A stretch of 23,243 nucleotides of DNA from Arcobacteraceae bacterium (GCA_023229945.1 JALNYH010000029.1:1-23243), one strand, 5' to 3'. Positions 12,383 to 21,148 are shown, numbered from the stretch's first letter. Made by a program: numbers and translations. The notes: generated by a model from the sequence alone, not told the origin.

Positions 12383-14956
12383 ATGGCTTTAATAGAAGAA
12401 TATAAGGTTCACACAAGCGAACGAGAAACTCTTGGTGTTCCACCACTTCCACTAACAGTTAAACAAACTGCTGATTTAGTAGAATTATTGAAAGCTGACA
12501 ATATAATAGAAGCTGATTATTTAATGGACCTTTTAGAAAATAGAATCAATCCAGGTGTTGATGATGCTGCTTATGTAAAAGCTGCATTTTTGAATGATAT
12601 AGTTCAAAGTAAGGCAACTTGTAAAGCGATTTCAAAAATAAAAGCTATTGAAATACTTGGTAAAATGATGGGTGGATATAATGTGACCCCACTTGTAGAT
12701 GCACTTAAAATTGGTGGTGATATAGCACAATCTGCTGCGAATGAATTGAAAAATACATTACTAGTATATGATGCGTTTAATGATGTAAAAGATTTGATGG
12801 ATGCTGGAAATAGCTTTGCAAAAGAAGTTATTACATCTTGGGCAAATGCTGAGTGGTTTACAAATAAACCAGCAGTTGCTGAAGAAATGACACTAACTGT
12901 ATATAAAGTTCCAGGTGAGACAAATACAGATGATTTAAGTCCAGCTGGTGAAGCTTTCACAAGAAGTGATATTCCATTACATGCAAATTCTATGCTTGGT
13001 GCAAGAATGAATGACCCACTTAATACTATCAAATCTTTGAAAGATAAAGGTCACTCAATAGCTTATGTTGGAGATGTTGTAGGTACTGGAAGTAGTAGAA
13101 AATCAGGGATTAACTCCGTTCAATGGCATATGGGTGTAGATATCCCAGGTGTTCCAAATAAAAGAACTGGTGGTGTAGTGATTGGTTCTATTATTGCTCC
13201 AATTTTCTTCAATACTGCAGAAGATAGTGGTTGTTTACCAATCAAAGCTGATGTATCAGGTATAGAAACTGGTGATGTTATTGTTGTTAAATTTTATGAA
13301 GGTAAAATCTATAAAGATGGTGCAGTAGTAAGTGAATTTAAAGCTGAGCCAAATACAATAGCTGATGAGGTAAGAGCAGGTGGAAGAATCCCACTTATCA
13401 TAGGTAGAGGTTTGACTACAAAAGCTAGAGCTGTTCTTGGTATGGCTGAAGATACAATATTTGCAAGACCAGAGCAGCCAACTGATAGTGGCAAAGGTTA
13501 TACACTAGCACAAAAAATGGTAGGTAAAGCTTGTGGTGTTGCTGGAGTTAGAGCTGGTATGTATGTAGAGCCAATTTGTACAACAGTTGGAAGCCAAGAT
13601 ACAACAGGACCAATGACAAGAGATGAAGTAAAAGAGCTTTCAGCTCTAAGCTTTAGTGCAGATATGGTTATGCAATCATTCTGTCATACAGCTGCTTATC
13701 CAAAACCAGCTGATATTAAATTACAACATACTTTACCAGAGTTTATCACAAGTAGAGGTGGAGTAATCCTTAGACCAGGTGATGGTGTTATTCACTCATG
13801 GTTGAATAGATTGTGTTTACCTGATACTGTAGGAACGGGAGGAGATAGCCATACAAGATTCCCAATAGGTATCTCTTTCCCAGCTGGGTCTGGACTTGTC
13901 GCATTTGCTGGAGTTACTGGCGCTATGCCACTTAATATGCCAGAATCTGTACTTGTTAGATTCAAAGGTAAAATGCAAGCAGGTATTACTCTTAGAGACC
14001 TTGTAAATGCAATTCCTTATTATGCTATCAAAGCAAGACTTTTAACAGTTGAGAAAAAAGGTAAAAAGAATATTTTTGATGGAACTATTTTGGAAATTGA
14101 AGGGTTAGATGACCTTAAAGTAGAACAAGCATTTGAGCTAAGTGATGCTTCGGCTGAACGAAGTGCAGCAGCATGTACTGTAAAACTAGGAATTGAGCCA
14201 GTAAAAGAGTATTTAAGCTCAAATGTTAAGCTTATAGAGCAAATGATAGCTGAAGGTTACCAAGATGCTAGAACATTAGCTAGAAGAGCAGAAAAAATGA
14301 AAGAGTGGTTGGCTAATCCATCGTTAATGGAAGCTGACAAAGATGCTGAATATAAAACTGTAATTGAAATCGATTTAAATGAAATTACAGAGCCAATTTT
14401 AGCTTGTCCAAACGATCCAGATGATGTTGCAACTTTAAGTGAAATATTAAATGATCCAAAAAGACCAAAAAATATAGATGAAGTATTTGTTGGAAGTTGT
14501 ATGACAAATATTGGTTTGTTTAGAGCTTTAGGTGAAGTTTTAAGAGGAGAGGGTGCAGTACCTACAAGATTATGGGTATGTCCTCCAACAAAAATGGATC
14601 AAAAACAACTTACTGAAGAGGGTTATTACTCAGTATTTGGAACAGCAGGTGCAAGACTTGAAGTACCAGGATGTAGCTTATGTATGGGTAACCAAGCAAG
14701 AGTTGCTGACAAAGCCGTAATATTTAGTACAAGTACAAGAAATTTTGATAACAGAATGGGTAAAGACGCACAGTGTTATCTAGGAAGTGCTGAACTTGCT
14801 GCTGTTTGTGCAATGCTTGGAAAAATTCCAACAGCAAAAGAATACTATGATATAGTAACTAAAAAAATAACAGATGATAAAAAATCTAAAATCTACAAAT
14901 ACCTAAACTTCCATGAGTTTGGTGCTGATGAGCTTAAATATTTAGTACATAGTTAA
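12383..14956 (+). CDS. acnB: Bifunctional aconitate hydratase 2 / 2-methylisocitrate dehydratase
   Basis: An 857-residue cytosolic [4Fe-4S] enzyme of the TCA cycle, interconverting citrate and isocitrate. Features in the AcnB order: an N-terminal HEAT-like helical domain (about 1-160), the swivel domain (from about 165, NTDDLSPAGEAFTRSDIPLH), then catalytic domains with TVGSQDTTGPMTRDE, GTGGDSHTRFPIGISFPAGSG and the cluster ligands in VGSCMTNIG and VPGCSLCMGNQARV. Length matches AcnB (about 850) rather than AcnA. The ATG has AAGGAG upstream. It stands alone, with a repeat-bearing leader and a hairpin terminator. AcnB apo-enzyme can bind mRNA in some bacteria; nothing in this sequence tests that here. 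Confidence 0.97.
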   Translation: MALIEEYKVHTSERETLGVPPLPLTVKQTADLVELLKADNIIEADYLMDLLENRINPGVDDAAYVKAAFLNDIVQSKATCKAISKIKAIEILGKMMGGYNVTPLVDALKIGGDIAQSAANELKNTLLVYDAFNDVKDLMDAGNSFAKEVITSWANAEWFTNKPAVAEEMTLTVYKVPGETNTDDLSPAGEAFTRSDIPLHANSMLGARMNDPLNTIKSLKDKGHSIAYVGDVVGTGSSRKSGINSVQWHMGVDIPGVPNKRTGGVVIGSIIAPIFFNTAEDSGCLPIKADVSGIETGDVIVVKFYEGKIYKDGAVVSEFKAEPNTIADEVRAGGRIPLIIGRGLTTKARAVLGMAEDTIFARPEQPTDSGKGYTLAQKMVGKACGVAGVRAGMYVEPICTTVGSQDTTGPMTRDEVKELSALSFSADMVMQSFCHTAAYPKPADIKLQHTLPEFITSRGGVILRPGDGVIHSWLNRLCLPDTVGTGGDSHTRFPIGISFPAGSGLVAFAGVTGAMPLNMPESVLVRFKGKMQAGITLRDLVNAIPYYAIKARLLTVEKKGKKNIFDGTILEIEGLDDLKVEQAFELSDASAERSAAACTVKLGIEPVKEYLSSNVKLIEQMIAEGYQDARTLARRAEKMKEWLANPSLMEADKDAEYKTVIEIDLNEITEPILACPNDPDDVATLSEILNDPKRPKNIDEVFVGSCMTNIGLFRALGEVLRGEGAVPTRLWVCPPTKMDQKQLTEEGYYSVFGTAGARLEVPGCSLCMGNQARVADKAVIFSTSTRNFDNRMGKDAQCYLGSAELAAVCAMLGKIPTAKEYYDIVTKKITDDKKSKIYKYLNFHEFGADELKYLVHS

Positions 14957-14988
14957 TAAACAAAGGAGAGGTTACTCTTCTTTGTTTA
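14957..14988 (+). terminator. Terminator hairpin after acnB
   Basis: Begins at the base after the acnB stop. TAAACAAAGGAGAG pairs with CTCTTCTTTGTTTA (14 pairs, one G-U) around the loop GTTA. The downstream T-rich tract (from 14988 to 15004) is interrupted, so it is a moderate intrinsic terminator. Confidence 0.75.
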
Positions 14989-15065
14989 TATTTGTAACTT
15001 TTTTGTTTAAAATAACATAATCAAAACTTATAATTCTTTTAGTATACTTTTTATCTTATTTGTGA

Positions 15066-15071
15066 TATAAT
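15066..15071 (+). promoter_or_regulatory. Candidate promoter of the histidine-kinase gene
   Basis: TATAAT in TTTGTGATATAATTTTTG, the best -10 match in the window, with a T-rich upstream stretch. Followed by AGAGG (15081-15085) seven bases before the ATG at 15093. Confidence 0.65.
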
Positions 15072-15092
15072 TTTTGTCACAGAGGTAATTAA

Positions 15093-16526
15093 ATGGTAAA
15101 GTATAGTATTTCAAGAAAATTAATCTTAATTCTTATTTTTGCACTTATTCTAGTCTTTTTGGTTAGAGTTCCTATCAATTACTACAGTAGTCATGATACA
15201 TATAATTTAGAACGAACCCAAAAAGCACAACTTTTAGAAAAAAGGTTAAAGCTAGGTATTGCTTCACCTATTTGGAATCTTCACTATGATTTGGTTAAAA
15301 ATATTATAGATATAGAAGTGCAAGACCCATATGTATCTTCAATCATTATAACAGATATTGATGGAGCGATTATAAGTATCGCAAAACATAATGGGGTAGA
15401 TATCCATGATAATCAAACAAGTACTTTTCAGGTTTATTTTATGGATGAACATATCGCTAATGTAAAGATTATTTTTGACGAAAGAATTATGAATGATAAG
15501 CTTTGGAATAATTTTATGGCATTTACTTTACAATTTCTTGTGGTGCTGATTTTTGTATCAATAGTTTTCAAACTTTCCCTTGATAGTTTTGTCATCAAAA
15601 ATCTTAAAATCTTAAAAAAATCTATTAGTGAAATCAGAAAAAATAAAAAATATAATCAAAAAATAGTAATAGATACAAATGACGAATTTAAACTATTGGC
15701 AGATGAATTTAATGAAATGCAAGATACTATAAATTCTACATTAGAAGATTTGGAGAGTTTAAATAATGATTTAGAAAAAAGAATACAATTTGAAGTGGAA
15801 AAGAATAGTAAAAGAGAAAAAGAGATATACAATCAATCAAAATTCTTACAAATGGGTGAGATGTTGAGTAATATAGCTCATCACTGGAGACAGCCACTGA
15901 GTGCCATAAGTACTACTGCATCTGGTTTGAAGATACAAAAAGAATTTGGTATGCTTGATGATAAAGATTTTATAAACTCTATAGATACGATTATGACACA
16001 AACTAAAAAACTCTCTTCTACTATTGATGATTTCCGTAAATTTTTTATTGAAGAACACAGTGAAAACAAAACTAATTTTGATATAAATGAAACTATATCA
16101 AAACTTTCAACTATTATTGTAGCCACATTGGATGAAAAAAATATTACACTTGATACTAGTTTGGAACAAAACTTATTAATATATGGTTACCAAAATGAGA
16201 TATTTCAAGTATTGTTAAATCTACTCAATAATGCAATAGAAGCATTTGAGAATAAACAAATAGATTATAATAAAAAGATAAAAATTACAACATACAAAAA
16301 AGATAGCGATATACAAATTGAGATTGAGGATAATGCAGGTGGAATTCCTGAGCAATATATTGAGAAAATTTTTGACCCATATTTTACTACAAAACATCAA
16401 AAACAAGGTGTGGGAGTGAGTTTATATATGTGTAAAGAGATGATATACAAACATCATAATGGTAATATTATTGTATCAAATTCACAAAATGGTGCTAAAT
16501 TTACAATCATTATACCTACAATTTAA
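15093..16526 (+). CDS. Membrane sensor histidine kinase, no adjacent response regulator
   Basis: A 477-residue two-component sensor. Two membrane helices (about 8-27 and 142-164) enclose a periplasmic domain of about 115 residues containing SPIWNLHYDLVKNII, a pattern common in Campylobacterota sensors. After the second helix comes a HAMP-like and coiled-coil linker (about 165-245). The dimerisation/phosphoacceptor box is NIAHHWRQPLSAIS with H263 as likely phosphorylated residue. The ATPase domain has NLLNNAIEAFE (N box), EDNAGGIP (G1), YFTTKHQKQGVGVSLYM (F/G2). The signal is unknown. No response regulator gene is in the window on either side, so its partner is elsewhere. Confidence 0.92.
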   Translation: MVKYSISRKLILILIFALILVFLVRVPINYYSSHDTYNLERTQKAQLLEKRLKLGIASPIWNLHYDLVKNIIDIEVQDPYVSSIIITDIDGAIISIAKHNGVDIHDNQTSTFQVYFMDEHIANVKIIFDERIMNDKLWNNFMAFTLQFLVVLIFVSIVFKLSLDSFVIKNLKILKKSISEIRKNKKYNQKIVIDTNDEFKLLADEFNEMQDTINSTLEDLESLNNDLEKRIQFEVEKNSKREKEIYNQSKFLQMGEMLSNIAHHWRQPLSAISTTASGLKIQKEFGMLDDKDFINSIDTIMTQTKKLSSTIDDFRKFFIEEHSENKTNFDINETISKLSTIIVATLDEKNITLDTSLEQNLLIYGYQNEIFQVLLNLLNNAIEAFENKQIDYNKKIKITTYKKDSDIQIEIEDNAGGIPEQYIEKIFDPYFTTKHQKQGVGVSLYMCKEMIYKHHNGNIIVSNSQNGAKFTIIIPTI

Positions 16527-16536
16527 GTTTTTTTGG

Positions 16537-16542
16537 TAAAAT
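16537..16542 (+). promoter_or_regulatory. Candidate -10 element placed for a leaderless start
   Basis: TAAAAT preceded by seven T's and GG, six bases before the ATG at 16549. A start site seven bases after the -10 would fall on the A of that ATG. No purine-rich ribosome-binding site lies between. Confidence 0.45.
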
Positions 16543-16548
16543 ACTATT

Positions 16549-16767
16549 ATGGAAATAGTAGAGACACTAAATAATCAAATTGATAAATTATTACAAAGTT
16601 ATGAAGAACTTAAGTTTGAAAATCAATCTTTAAAGGTTCAAGTAGAGCAATTAAAAGATATGAATGATGAATTATTAAGAAACAATGAAGATATGCTCTT
16701 AAATATAGATAGAACATTGGCATTTTCAAAGGCAATAAGTGAAAAAAAAGATAGTATTTCATATTAA
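16549..16767 (+). CDS. Small coiled-coil protein (ZapB-like in form)
   Basis: 72 residues, almost wholly helical with hydrophobic heptad spacing (LNNQIDKLLQSYEELKFENQSLKVQVEQL and on), so a dimeric coiled coil is likely. In size and shape it recalls ZapB-type division proteins and other short septal coiled coils, but coiled coils match many families by composition, so the name is not given. It is the first gene of a run leading through a second small protein and a pseudopilin to priA. No ribosome-binding site is visible; see the promoter six bases upstream. Its 3' end overlaps the next gene by 29 bases. Confidence 0.7.
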   Translation: MEIVETLNNQIDKLLQSYEELKFENQSLKVQVEQLKDMNDELLRNNEDMLLNIDRTLAFSKAISEKKDSISY

Positions 16768-16948
16768 TCATTTGGCATATTCTTTAGAGATTGATGAATC
16801 TTTGGAAAAAGAGATGACAATGTATCTAAAAAAAGATGAAAATCTTAATATCCAAGAGTTATTGGCAGCTTATGTACGAAAATCCCAAGAGTGTTTAAAT
16901 CTAAAAAATGACATCTATAAAATATCATCAAAAATTCCAAAACTTTAG
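16739..16948 (+). CDS. Small conserved-looking protein of unknown function
   Basis: 69 residues from a GTG start inside the preceding coiled-coil gene. An N-terminal beta-like segment (KKKIVFHINHLAYSLEI) is followed by helices (SLEKEMTMYLKK; IQELLAAYVRKSQECLNLKNDIYKI). The arrangement, a strand pair then a helix, in tandem with a coiled-coil protein, vaguely recalls ZapA next to ZapB, but no ZapA signature is seen and it is shorter than ZapA. I do not recognise the family. The gene ends two bases before the pseudopilin ATG, arguing for a single transcript. The start is uncertain: other in-frame starts are ATG codons well inside the gene. Confidence 0.6.
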   Translation: MKKKIVFHINHLAYSLEIDESLEKEMTMYLKKDENLNIQELLAAYVRKSQECLNLKNDIYKISSKIPKL

Positions 16949-16950
16949 TT

Positions 16951-17418
16951 ATGGTGTATTCAAAAGCTTTTAGTACATTTGAAGTTATAGTTGTTTTGAT
17001 AGTACTCTCTTTTTTGGCTATCGTTGGGGTATCCAAATTTAGCTCAAGTGCCAATATAGCTAATACTGTGAAGATAAAATCTGATATTGCTCTTATTAGA
17101 ACTTCACTTCAAGATGCAAAAACACAAAGCATACTCCAAGGAAATAGTGGATTTAGTATTAGTTCTTTGGATGATGCCTCTATTAATACACAAAATGAAA
17201 AACTATTTATTGGTGTAAATAATATAAAACTTTTATCTTATCCTATTTTTTCAAGTTCAATATCAAGTGCAAAAAGTGGTGACTGGGTGAAGCTTTCATC
17301 TACTGCATATAGAGCCTATCTTTCTTCAAATGAATTTGTTGATTTTGAATACGCGGCTACTAAAAATCTTTTTGAGTGTAATTATGGAGAAACTTTATGT
17401 CAGCAATTATCACAGTAG
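16951..17418 (+). CDS. Type II/IV pseudopilin (prepilin-type N-terminus)
   Basis: A 155-residue protein with a class III signal: short basic leader MVYSKA, cleavage expected before F7, Glu at +5 of the mature form (FSTFEVIVVLIVLSFLAIVGV), then a 20-residue hydrophobic helix and a Ser-rich globular part. Residue -1 is Ala rather than the usual Gly, tolerated by some Campylobacterota prepilin peptidases. The family serves type II secretion or natural transformation (compare CtsT-like proteins in Campylobacter). It lies six bases upstream of priA. Two Cys near the C-terminus (FECNYGETLCQQ) probably form a disulfide. Processing and assembly would need a PilD-like peptidase encoded elsewhere. Confidence 0.82.
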   Translation: MVYSKAFSTFEVIVVLIVLSFLAIVGVSKFSSSANIANTVKIKSDIALIRTSLQDAKTQSILQGNSGFSISSLDDASINTQNEKLFIGVNNIKLLSYPIFSSSISSAKSGDWVKLSSTAYRAYLSSNEFVDFEYAATKNLFECNYGETLCQQLSQ

Positions 17419-17424
17419 GTTTAG

Positions 17425-19272
17425 ATGTATTATTATGAAATAGCAATTTTAGGGACAAAGCTACAAAACCTTACTTATAAATATCAAGAAGCTCTTGACA
17501 TTGGGACTATTGTAGAGATTGCATTGAAAAATAGAACCAAATTAACTAAAGGGGTAGTTGTATGTGAGGTACAAAAGCCTCAAAAATTTGAGTGTAGCGA
17601 TATTTTGGGAATTAGTGATTATTACTTTAGTCAAGAAATCATAAAAATGGCTACCTTTATATCAAGCTATTATATCTCACATCTTGGTATTGTATTTGCT
17701 TTATTTACACCATTTGACAAAAAAATATCATATATAAATTGTGATATAACGATAAATGACAATATAGAATTAAATCCAGAACAAGAAAAAGCTTATGAAT
17801 TTATAAAAGAAACCAAACAGGCTGTTTTATTTGCTGATACTGGTAGTGGAAAAACAGAGATTTATATAAAACTTATCAAAGATGCTGTTTTATTAGGTCA
17901 ATCAGCATTGCTTATGATGCCAGAAATTTCTTTGACACCTCAAATGGAAAAAAGACTTCATGCTGTTTTTGGAGATAGTGTTGCTTTGTGGCATTCTAAG
18001 ATTAGCAAAAAGAACAAAGAAGCTATTCTTGATGGTTTGCTCAAAGGAAATATCAAAATAATTGCAGGGGCTAGGTCAGCACTGTTTTTGCCATATACAA
18101 ATCTTGGATTGATTGTTGTTGATGAAGAGCATGATGAGTCATATAAGAGTGATCAAAGTCCAAGATATAATGCAAAAGACTTAGCTATTTATATAGGTAA
18201 AACTTTTGATAAAACAGTAGTTTTAGGAAGTGCAACTCCATCTATGACCTCTTATCATAAAATACCGTATATTAGGCTATCTAAAACATATTTTGAAACA
18301 AATAAGAATTTCATTTTTGATACTACGAAACTAAGTCTTAGTAACTTAATCGTGGATAAGATAAAGCAAACATTAGAAAATAAAAATCAAGTTATAGTAT
18401 TTTTGCCTACAAGAGCAAACTTTAAATACCAAATATGTGATACTTGTGGTAAAAGTGTAGAATGTCCTTATTGTAGTGTAAGTATGAGTTTACATAAGAA
18501 TCTAAAGGCTTTAAAGTGCCATTATTGTGGATACACTCAAATGATTCCAGAACATTGCCCATCTTGTAAAATAGGGATTATCAAAAATTTCCGTCTTGGT
18601 ACGGCAGAAGTTGAAACACAGCTAAAAAATATATTTCCAGATTCTCAAATATCAAGATTTGACAGGGATGAGATAACAACACAAAAAAAACTAAAAGCAA
18701 CTCTTAGTGATTTTAATGATGAAAAGATTGATATTTTGGTAGGTACTCAGATGCTTAGTAAAGGTCATGATTATCACAATGTCAAACTGGCAGTAATTTT
18801 GGGAATAGATTCAATTCTTTCTTCAAATAACTATAAAGCAAGAGAAAATGCACTCTCACTTTTGCTACAAATTGCAGGAAGAAGTGGAAGAAAAGGTTTT
18901 GGTGAAGTAATCATACAGACACAAAATCAAGAGTTTTTTGAATATTATTGTAATGATATAGACTATGAGGGGTTTTTGAAAGAAGAGATAGAATATAGAA
19001 AAGAGCTTTATCCTCCATTTGTGAAATTAGCGAAAATTATCTTTTCTCATACAAATCACAAAATTGCATTTGAACATATGCAATATGAACTTGAAAAACT
19101 TTTGAAAATTGATAATATTCAAGTAATTGGTTATGGAGAACAGCCAGTTTTTAAGGTTTCCAATAAATATAGGTATCAAATATTACTTCGTAGTTCAAGC
19201 CCAAAAGCACTTTTAAATGCCTTGTATCAGATTAGCTCAAATAGTGCTAGTATTGATATGGATATGGTTTAG
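17425..19272 (+). CDS. priA: Primosomal helicase PriA
   Basis: A 615-residue superfamily 2 helicase that recognises stalled forks and restarts replication by loading the replicative helicase. In order: an N-terminal DNA-binding domain, shorter than in E. coli; Walker A ADTGSGKTE; LMMPEISLT; Walker B with DEEHDESYK; GSATPS; four CxxC zinc pairs between C338 and C381 (CDTC, CPYC, CHYC, CPSC); then GTQMLSKGHD and QIAGRSGRKGFGEVIIQT. The length is about 115 residues below the E. coli protein but usual for Campylobacterota. ATG start, with only weak TAGG upstream, so translation may be coupled to the pseudopilin gene six bases before. Confidence 0.95.
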   Translation: MYYYEIAILGTKLQNLTYKYQEALDIGTIVEIALKNRTKLTKGVVVCEVQKPQKFECSDILGISDYYFSQEIIKMATFISSYYISHLGIVFALFTPFDKKISYINCDITINDNIELNPEQEKAYEFIKETKQAVLFADTGSGKTEIYIKLIKDAVLLGQSALLMMPEISLTPQMEKRLHAVFGDSVALWHSKISKKNKEAILDGLLKGNIKIIAGARSALFLPYTNLGLIVVDEEHDESYKSDQSPRYNAKDLAIYIGKTFDKTVVLGSATPSMTSYHKIPYIRLSKTYFETNKNFIFDTTKLSLSNLIVDKIKQTLENKNQVIVFLPTRANFKYQICDTCGKSVECPYCSVSMSLHKNLKALKCHYCGYTQMIPEHCPSCKIGIIKNFRLGTAEVETQLKNIFPDSQISRFDRDEITTQKKLKATLSDFNDEKIDILVGTQMLSKGHDYHNVKLAVILGIDSILSSNNYKARENALSLLLQIAGRSGRKGFGEVIIQTQNQEFFEYYCNDIDYEGFLKEEIEYRKELYPPFVKLAKIIFSHTNHKIAFEHMQYELEKLLKIDNIQVIGYGEQPVFKVSNKYRYQILLRSSSPKALLNALYQISSNSASIDMDMV

Positions 19273-19314
19273 TCTATATTTAACCAACAGAACTTATCTC
19301 TTTTTATTCAAGAT

Positions 19315-19320
19315 TATGAT
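19315..19320 (+). promoter_or_regulatory. Weak candidate -10 element for the cvfB-like operon
   Basis: TATGAT within CAAGATTATGATATAG in the 74-base spacer after priA. The T-rich upstream stretch (CTCTTTTTATT) agrees with the local promoter style, but the hexamer is a poor match. Confidence 0.3.
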
Positions 19321-19346
19321 ATAGTTAAGAAAAAAAAGGGTTGATA

Positions 19347-20186
19347 TTGAATCAAAAACTCGTAATTGGCGAAAAAAATAGACTTGAAATATTTAGACAA
19401 ACAGATAATGGATTTTATCTTAGAGCACAAGATGAAAATGAGGTTTTATTACCAAATCAATATATCACACCATCTATGAAGATTGGCGGTGAGGTTGATG
19501 TATTTTTGTATCATGATTCTGAAGATAGAATAGTAGCAGTTACTACATTCCCACAAGCAATAGTTGGGGAGTTTGGTTATTTTGAAGTTGTAGATGTTGC
19601 ACATTTTGGTGCTTTTGTTGACTGGGGATTACCTAAAGATTTGTTTGTTCCTAAATCTATGCAAAAAATACCATTCAAAGTAGGTATGAAAACAGTTTTG
19701 AGAGTGTGTAAAGATGATGATACAGATAGAGTAGTAGGAAATCATAAATATACACAATATATCAACAAAGATACACAAAACTTATCAAAAAATCAAGAAG
19801 TTAAGTTTATTGTATATAAAGAAACAGAACTTGGGTTCAAAGTAATTGTAGAAAATCAATATGATGGACTTATCTTTCATAGTGAAGTCTTTGGCCCATT
19901 GAGAACTGGTGATAAAAAGAGTGGTTATATCAAGCTTATAAGAGAAGACGGAAAGCTAGATATTGCACTTAGACCAACAGGTGAAGCAAATGAAAATTTA
20001 GCAAGCCAAAAAGTTATGGAAGTACTAACTGCTAACAATGGCAAGATGAAATATCACTATAAAAGTACTCCTGAAGAGATAAATTTGATGTTTGGACTAA
20101 GTCGTAAAATATTTAAAAAAGCACTTACAAGTTTGAGTGAAAGTGGCAAAATAACAGTTGATGAAAATGGAATAGCACTTAAATGA
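19347..20186 (+). CDS. S1-like RNA-binding protein of the CvfB/YitL family
   Basis: About 279 residues; CvfB-type proteins carry tandem S1-like OB folds and a C-terminal winged helix and bind RNA, influencing virulence or stress gene expression in some Gram-positive bacteria. The sequence shows an N-terminal OB region (NRLEIFRQTDNGFYLRAQDENEVLLP), the S1 core EFGYFEVVDVAHFGAFVDWGLPKDLFVP, a third OB region (VKFIVYKETELGFKVIVENQYDGLIFHSEVFG), and a C-terminal MFGLSRKIFKKALTSLSESGKI resembling the winged helix. Two TTG codons compete: 19341 touches the AAGGG ribosome-binding site directly, while 19347 has six bases of spacing, so 19347 is chosen. ATGA overlap with the next gene. Confidence 0.82.
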   Translation: MNQKLVIGEKNRLEIFRQTDNGFYLRAQDENEVLLPNQYITPSMKIGGEVDVFLYHDSEDRIVAVTTFPQAIVGEFGYFEVVDVAHFGAFVDWGLPKDLFVPKSMQKIPFKVGMKTVLRVCKDDDTDRVVGNHKYTQYINKDTQNLSKNQEVKFIVYKETELGFKVIVENQYDGLIFHSEVFGPLRTGDKKSGYIKLIREDGKLDIALRPTGEANENLASQKVMEVLTANNGKMKYHYKSTPEEINLMFGLSRKIFKKALTSLSESGKITVDENGIALK

Positions 20187-20374
20187 GTGGAAATTTACGC
20201 TCAAGTGTCAAAATAGGTGCAAAAGTGAAAATTGTTTTGAAACAAGACCAAAGAAGTGGAAAGCTAACGGATGGAGTTGTAAAAGATATTCTTACATCTT
20301 CCCCCTCTCATCCACATGGGATAAAAGTGCGTTTAATCGATGGCAATGTAGGCAGGGTTAAGGAGATTGGCTAA
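20183..20374 (+). CDS. YwbE-family protein
   Basis: 63 residues, nearly collinear with the YwbE family (DUF2196): RSSVKIGAKVKIVLKQDQRSGKLT, then GVVKDILTSSPSHPHGIKVRL, ending VGRVKEIG. The family is widely conserved, beta-rich and basic, and its role is unknown; a KOW/SH3-like RNA-associated fold is plausible. Here it overlaps the CvfB-like gene by four bases (ATGA) and precedes the membrane-protein gene by three, so it is co-expressed with an RNA-binding protein, which agrees with an RNA-linked role but does not prove one. The spelling of the family motif is complete, with no sign of truncation. Confidence 0.88.
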   Translation: MSGNLRSSVKIGAKVKIVLKQDQRSGKLTDGVVKDILTSSPSHPHGIKVRLIDGNVGRVKEIG

Positions 20375-20377
20375 ATA

Positions 20378-21148
20378 ATGAATTCAGAGCTATTAATTAG
20401 GTCATTTAAGGACTTTTTATCACCCAAAATCATTATGACTAGTGTGACAAGTTTGATAATTACTGTTTTTATAGTTTTGTTTGGTTTGTATTTTGCTTTT
20501 GATGGTTTTGGTGGCTTGAAAGATGAAATTTTATTGGTTATACAATCAGAAAATTGGCTTTTTCTTGAGGGATTAAAAGAAAATTTCATTATAGACTTTT
20601 TGATAAAACATGCTATTTTTTCTTTTGTTTTAAATTTCTTATTTTTGATGGGATTTGGGTTAATTATTTATTATATATTTTTTATGATTTATTCTTTTGT
20701 TATAGGTTTTTTTAGTATAGTTATTATCAAAGATTTACAATCAAAATATTATGAAGATATAAGGCTTGATGGCATTAGTATAGGTTCGTCTATATGGTTT
20801 TATATTAAAACAGTTCTGATAACTGTGGTCTTATTTATATTGTTATTACCTTTTTATTTTATCCCTATTTTAAATCTTGTGATATTTTTACCTATGTATT
20901 ATTTTTTTCATAAAACTTTGGTTTTTGATGTAAGTAGCATTATCAACTCAACACAAGAATATCAACAAATCAAAGCTCTCAATTGGGGAAGTCTAAAAGT
21001 CAAAACTTTTGTATTGTTTTTGGTAGCACTAGTTCCTATTGTTGGAATCATTTTGTACCCTTTTTATATCCTTTTTATTGGGCACTTTATATTTTCAAAG
21101 ACAAAAACTATTAGAGAGGTTGGGGTTGAAAAAATATCTATTGTTTGA
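20378..21148 (+). CDS. EI24/CysZ-like integral membrane protein
   Basis: A 256-residue inner-membrane protein with about five hydrophobic segments (roughly 19-42, 75-92, 95-117, 145-180, 208-232). Layout and the segment IPILNLVIFLPMYYFFHKTLVFDV recall the EI24 domain, which includes the sulfate permease CysZ. Nothing specific to sulfate uptake (no cys genes nearby) is seen, so substrate is unknown. AAGGAG lies about 12 bases before the ATG, inside ywbE. The end overlaps the HAD gene start by 23 bases. It may be a member of the uncharacterised EI24 proteins common in Campylobacterota. Confidence 0.72.
   Translation: MNSELLIRSFKDFLSPKIIMTSVTSLIITVFIVLFGLYFAFDGFGGLKDEILLVIQSENWLFLEGLKENFIIDFLIKHAIFSFVLNFLFLMGFGLIIYYIFFMIYSFVIGFFSIVIIKDLQSKYYEDIRLDGISIGSSIWFYIKTVLITVVLFILLLPFYFIPILNLVIFLPMYYFFHKTLVFDVSSIINSTQEYQQIKALNWGSLKVKTFVLFLVALVPIVGIILYPFYILFIGHFIFSKTKTIREVGVEKISIV

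Noticed and set aside
12604..13032. 142-residue open frame antisense to acnB
   Set aside because: Opposite the well-conserved AcnB N-terminal region; Ser/Ala-rich composition typical of a shadow frame.
14148..14163. Dyad CTTCG...CGAAG inside acnB, considered as a palindromic insertion
   Set aside because: It encodes DASAERSAA, a segment conserved in AcnB proteins, so the dyad is incidental to codon choice.
21039..21125. Extended N-terminus for the HAD protein starting at 21039
   Set aside because: The extra residues are a frame-shifted reading of the EI24-like gene's last membrane helix; the TTG at 21126 has a well-spaced AGAGAGG and the family-typical N-terminus.
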